From positions 1 through 5,902 of the forward strand of contig JAPLCR010000627.1 of the NCBI GenBank assembly GCA_026392135.1: a stretch of 5,902 nt of DNA, given 5' to 3'. The position numbers and the translations under genes are program-made. This document shows positions 5,022 to 5,902 of the stretch, one piece after another. Position 1 is the first letter of the stretch, and each line of letters opens with the position of its first letter. Origin of the DNA: Armatimonadota bacterium. GTDB taxonomy: Bacteria > Armatimonadota > Chthonomonadetes > Chthonomonadales > Chthonomonadaceae. A model generated the notes under the pieces. The model searched no databases, was not told the DNA's origin, and saw only the letters and a list, made by a program, of their open reading frames with translations.

Positions 5022-5902
5022 TCAGGCGTAGCGTGCATCCCTGTGTTGGGATAAGAAGAACTCGTGAACGAGGCGGTCGACTTGCAGTAGCCCCTGCCGC
5101 GTGAAGCGCAAAATATCGCCCTCATCATGCAGATAACCCGTCGCGAAAAGCGTCGCGAAAGCGGAGGCGAAATGGGTCAACAAATCTACACCGAACTTCT
5201 TTTGGAAGTAGGATTTGCGGATATAGCCGAGTTTGCTCTGCAAAATCAGTTCGCGAATCAGTGTCTCTTCCGATGTGGGCGTAAGAGCGCGGTAGATAGG
5301 CAGTTCGCCCCTCTCTAGTTTCTCTAGGTACGGGTCGAGGTTGTGCTGATTCTGGAAGTGCGTGCCGCCGATATGCGAGAAGGAGGCGACTCCCAGACCT
5401 ATCAGGTCGGCTCCTGTCCAGAGCTGGTCACGATAGACGAAAGAGGTTTTGGACGAGTTCTTGACGGCGGTATAGGCGCTGGATATGCTGTAGCCATTCG
5501 CCTCCAACTGCTCGAAAGCGTAAGTCACCCACTCGCGTTTCTGGCTCCACCCCGCAACAGGGGCAACTTCATGCCCTTGATTCTGCATATCGCGGTAGAT
5601 AGTAGTGTTGTACGGAATCTCCATCTGATAGATAGTCACGCTGTCCGGCGCGAGTTCGAGGGTTCTCTTAATGGCGAACTCCCAACCTTCGTCCGTGTCG
5701 CCCATCATCCCCGCGATGAGGTCTATATTGACCTGTGGGAAGTCGTTTGCTTGAATGAAGCCGTAGGCGCGGTCTATCTCGCTTGCGCCGTGTGCGCGTC
5801 CGTTGAGTTTGAGCGTGCGCTCGTCGAAATGCTCTACGCCAAGGCTGAGGCGGGTTACACCGATGTCGCGAATCGTCTTGACCTTCGCTTCGGTGAGAGT
5901 TC
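5022..5902 (-). CDS. HemN/HemW-like radical SAM protein, N-terminus outside the window
   Basis: The frame is open to the right edge, giving the last 292 residues. The first visible part, RLSLGVEHFDERTLKLNGRAH (split as RLSLGVEHF and DERTLKLNGRAH, residues 17-37), and VNIDLIAGMMGDT (57-69) match the second half of the radical SAM barrel of coproporphyrinogen III oxidase-like enzymes. TIYQMEIPYNTTIYR follows. The C-terminal HemN-type domain contains LIGLGVASFSHIGG, LERGELPIYRALT and a winged-helix-like end with RFTRQGLLQVDRLVHEFFL. The CxxxCxxC cluster motif would lie beyond the edge, so activity cannot be judged. Family members include HemN (porphyrin decarboxylation), HemW (heme chaperone) and uncharacterised methylase- or cyclase-like relatives. 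The motif set seems distinct from both HemN and HemW, so I give no symbol. The internal Met at 5708 is not a start, because coding continues upstream. The chorismate-lyase-like gene follows by 30 nt. Confidence 0.87.
   Translation of the reverse strand, partial: TLTEAKVKTIRDIGVTRLSLGVEHFDERTLKLNGRAHGASEIDRAYGFIQANDFPQVNIDLIAGMMGDTDEGWEFAIKRTLELAPDSVTIYQMEIPYNTTIYRDMQNQGHEVAPVAGWSQKREWVTYAFEQLEANGYSISSAYTAVKNSSKTSFVYRDQLWTGADLIGLGVASFSHIGGTHFQNQHNLDPYLEKLERGELPIYRALTPTSEETLIRELILQSKLGYIRKSYFQKKFGVDLLTHFASAFATLFATGYLHDEGDILRFTRQGLLQVDRLVHEFFLSQHRDARYA

Noticed and set aside
1..5902. CRISPR array, tRNA, rRNA or intact transposase
   Set aside because: I found no regularly spaced repeats, no cloverleaf, no rRNA-like sequence and no transposase motif on either strand.

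Overview
The window looks like a stretch of an Armatimonadota (Armatimonadetes)-type bacterial chromosome. The main clue is a prepilin-type protein beginning with a KGFTLIELLVVIAIIA signal that runs into an ILFPVFAQAREQARKTTC segment, followed by a small membrane-anchored Gly-rich protein; this combination is characteristic of that phylum and its relatives. RHS-repeat debris next to an apparent group II intron remnant fits the same kind of genome. This assignment is an inference. Every gene I can support lies on the minus strand, so transcription runs from right to left.

Reading in the direction of transcription, the right edge holds the C-terminal 292 residues of a HemN/HemW-like radical SAM protein (5902-5022). 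It is followed 30 nt later by a chorismate-lyase-like (DUF98/UbiC-like) protein (4991-4437), probably in the same operon. After a hairpin-rich gap comes a textbook sigma-70 promoter (TTGACA, 17 nt, TATAAT, with A-tracts upstream). Its spacer contains the palindrome CCCTTTCTAAAGGG. The promoter drives a leader of about 282 nt, then a prepilin-like protein (3978-3124) and a 76-residue membrane-anchored Gly-rich protein (3096-2866). A long hairpin with a T-rich tail (2793-2838) closes this unit.

Next come a D-2-hydroxyacid dehydrogenase of the glyoxylate/hydroxypyruvate reductase type (2742-1783) and GDP-mannose 4,6-dehydratase (1642-680), the first step toward GDP-fucose, GDP-rhamnose or related surface sugars.

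The left 600 bases are decayed or mobile. About 335-600 resembles the 3' end of a bacterial group II intron and contains no intact gene. It abuts the C-terminal fragment of an RHS/YD-repeat protein (334-104). A further RHS-like reading frame starts at 42 with its own ribosome binding site and leaves the window on the left.

The best candidates for something new are the promoter with its palindromic spacer and long leader over the prepilin/Gly-rich pair, the pairing of radical SAM and chorismate-lyase-like genes, and the split RHS cassette beside the intron-like remnant. None of these can be shown to be a new system from the sequence alone.
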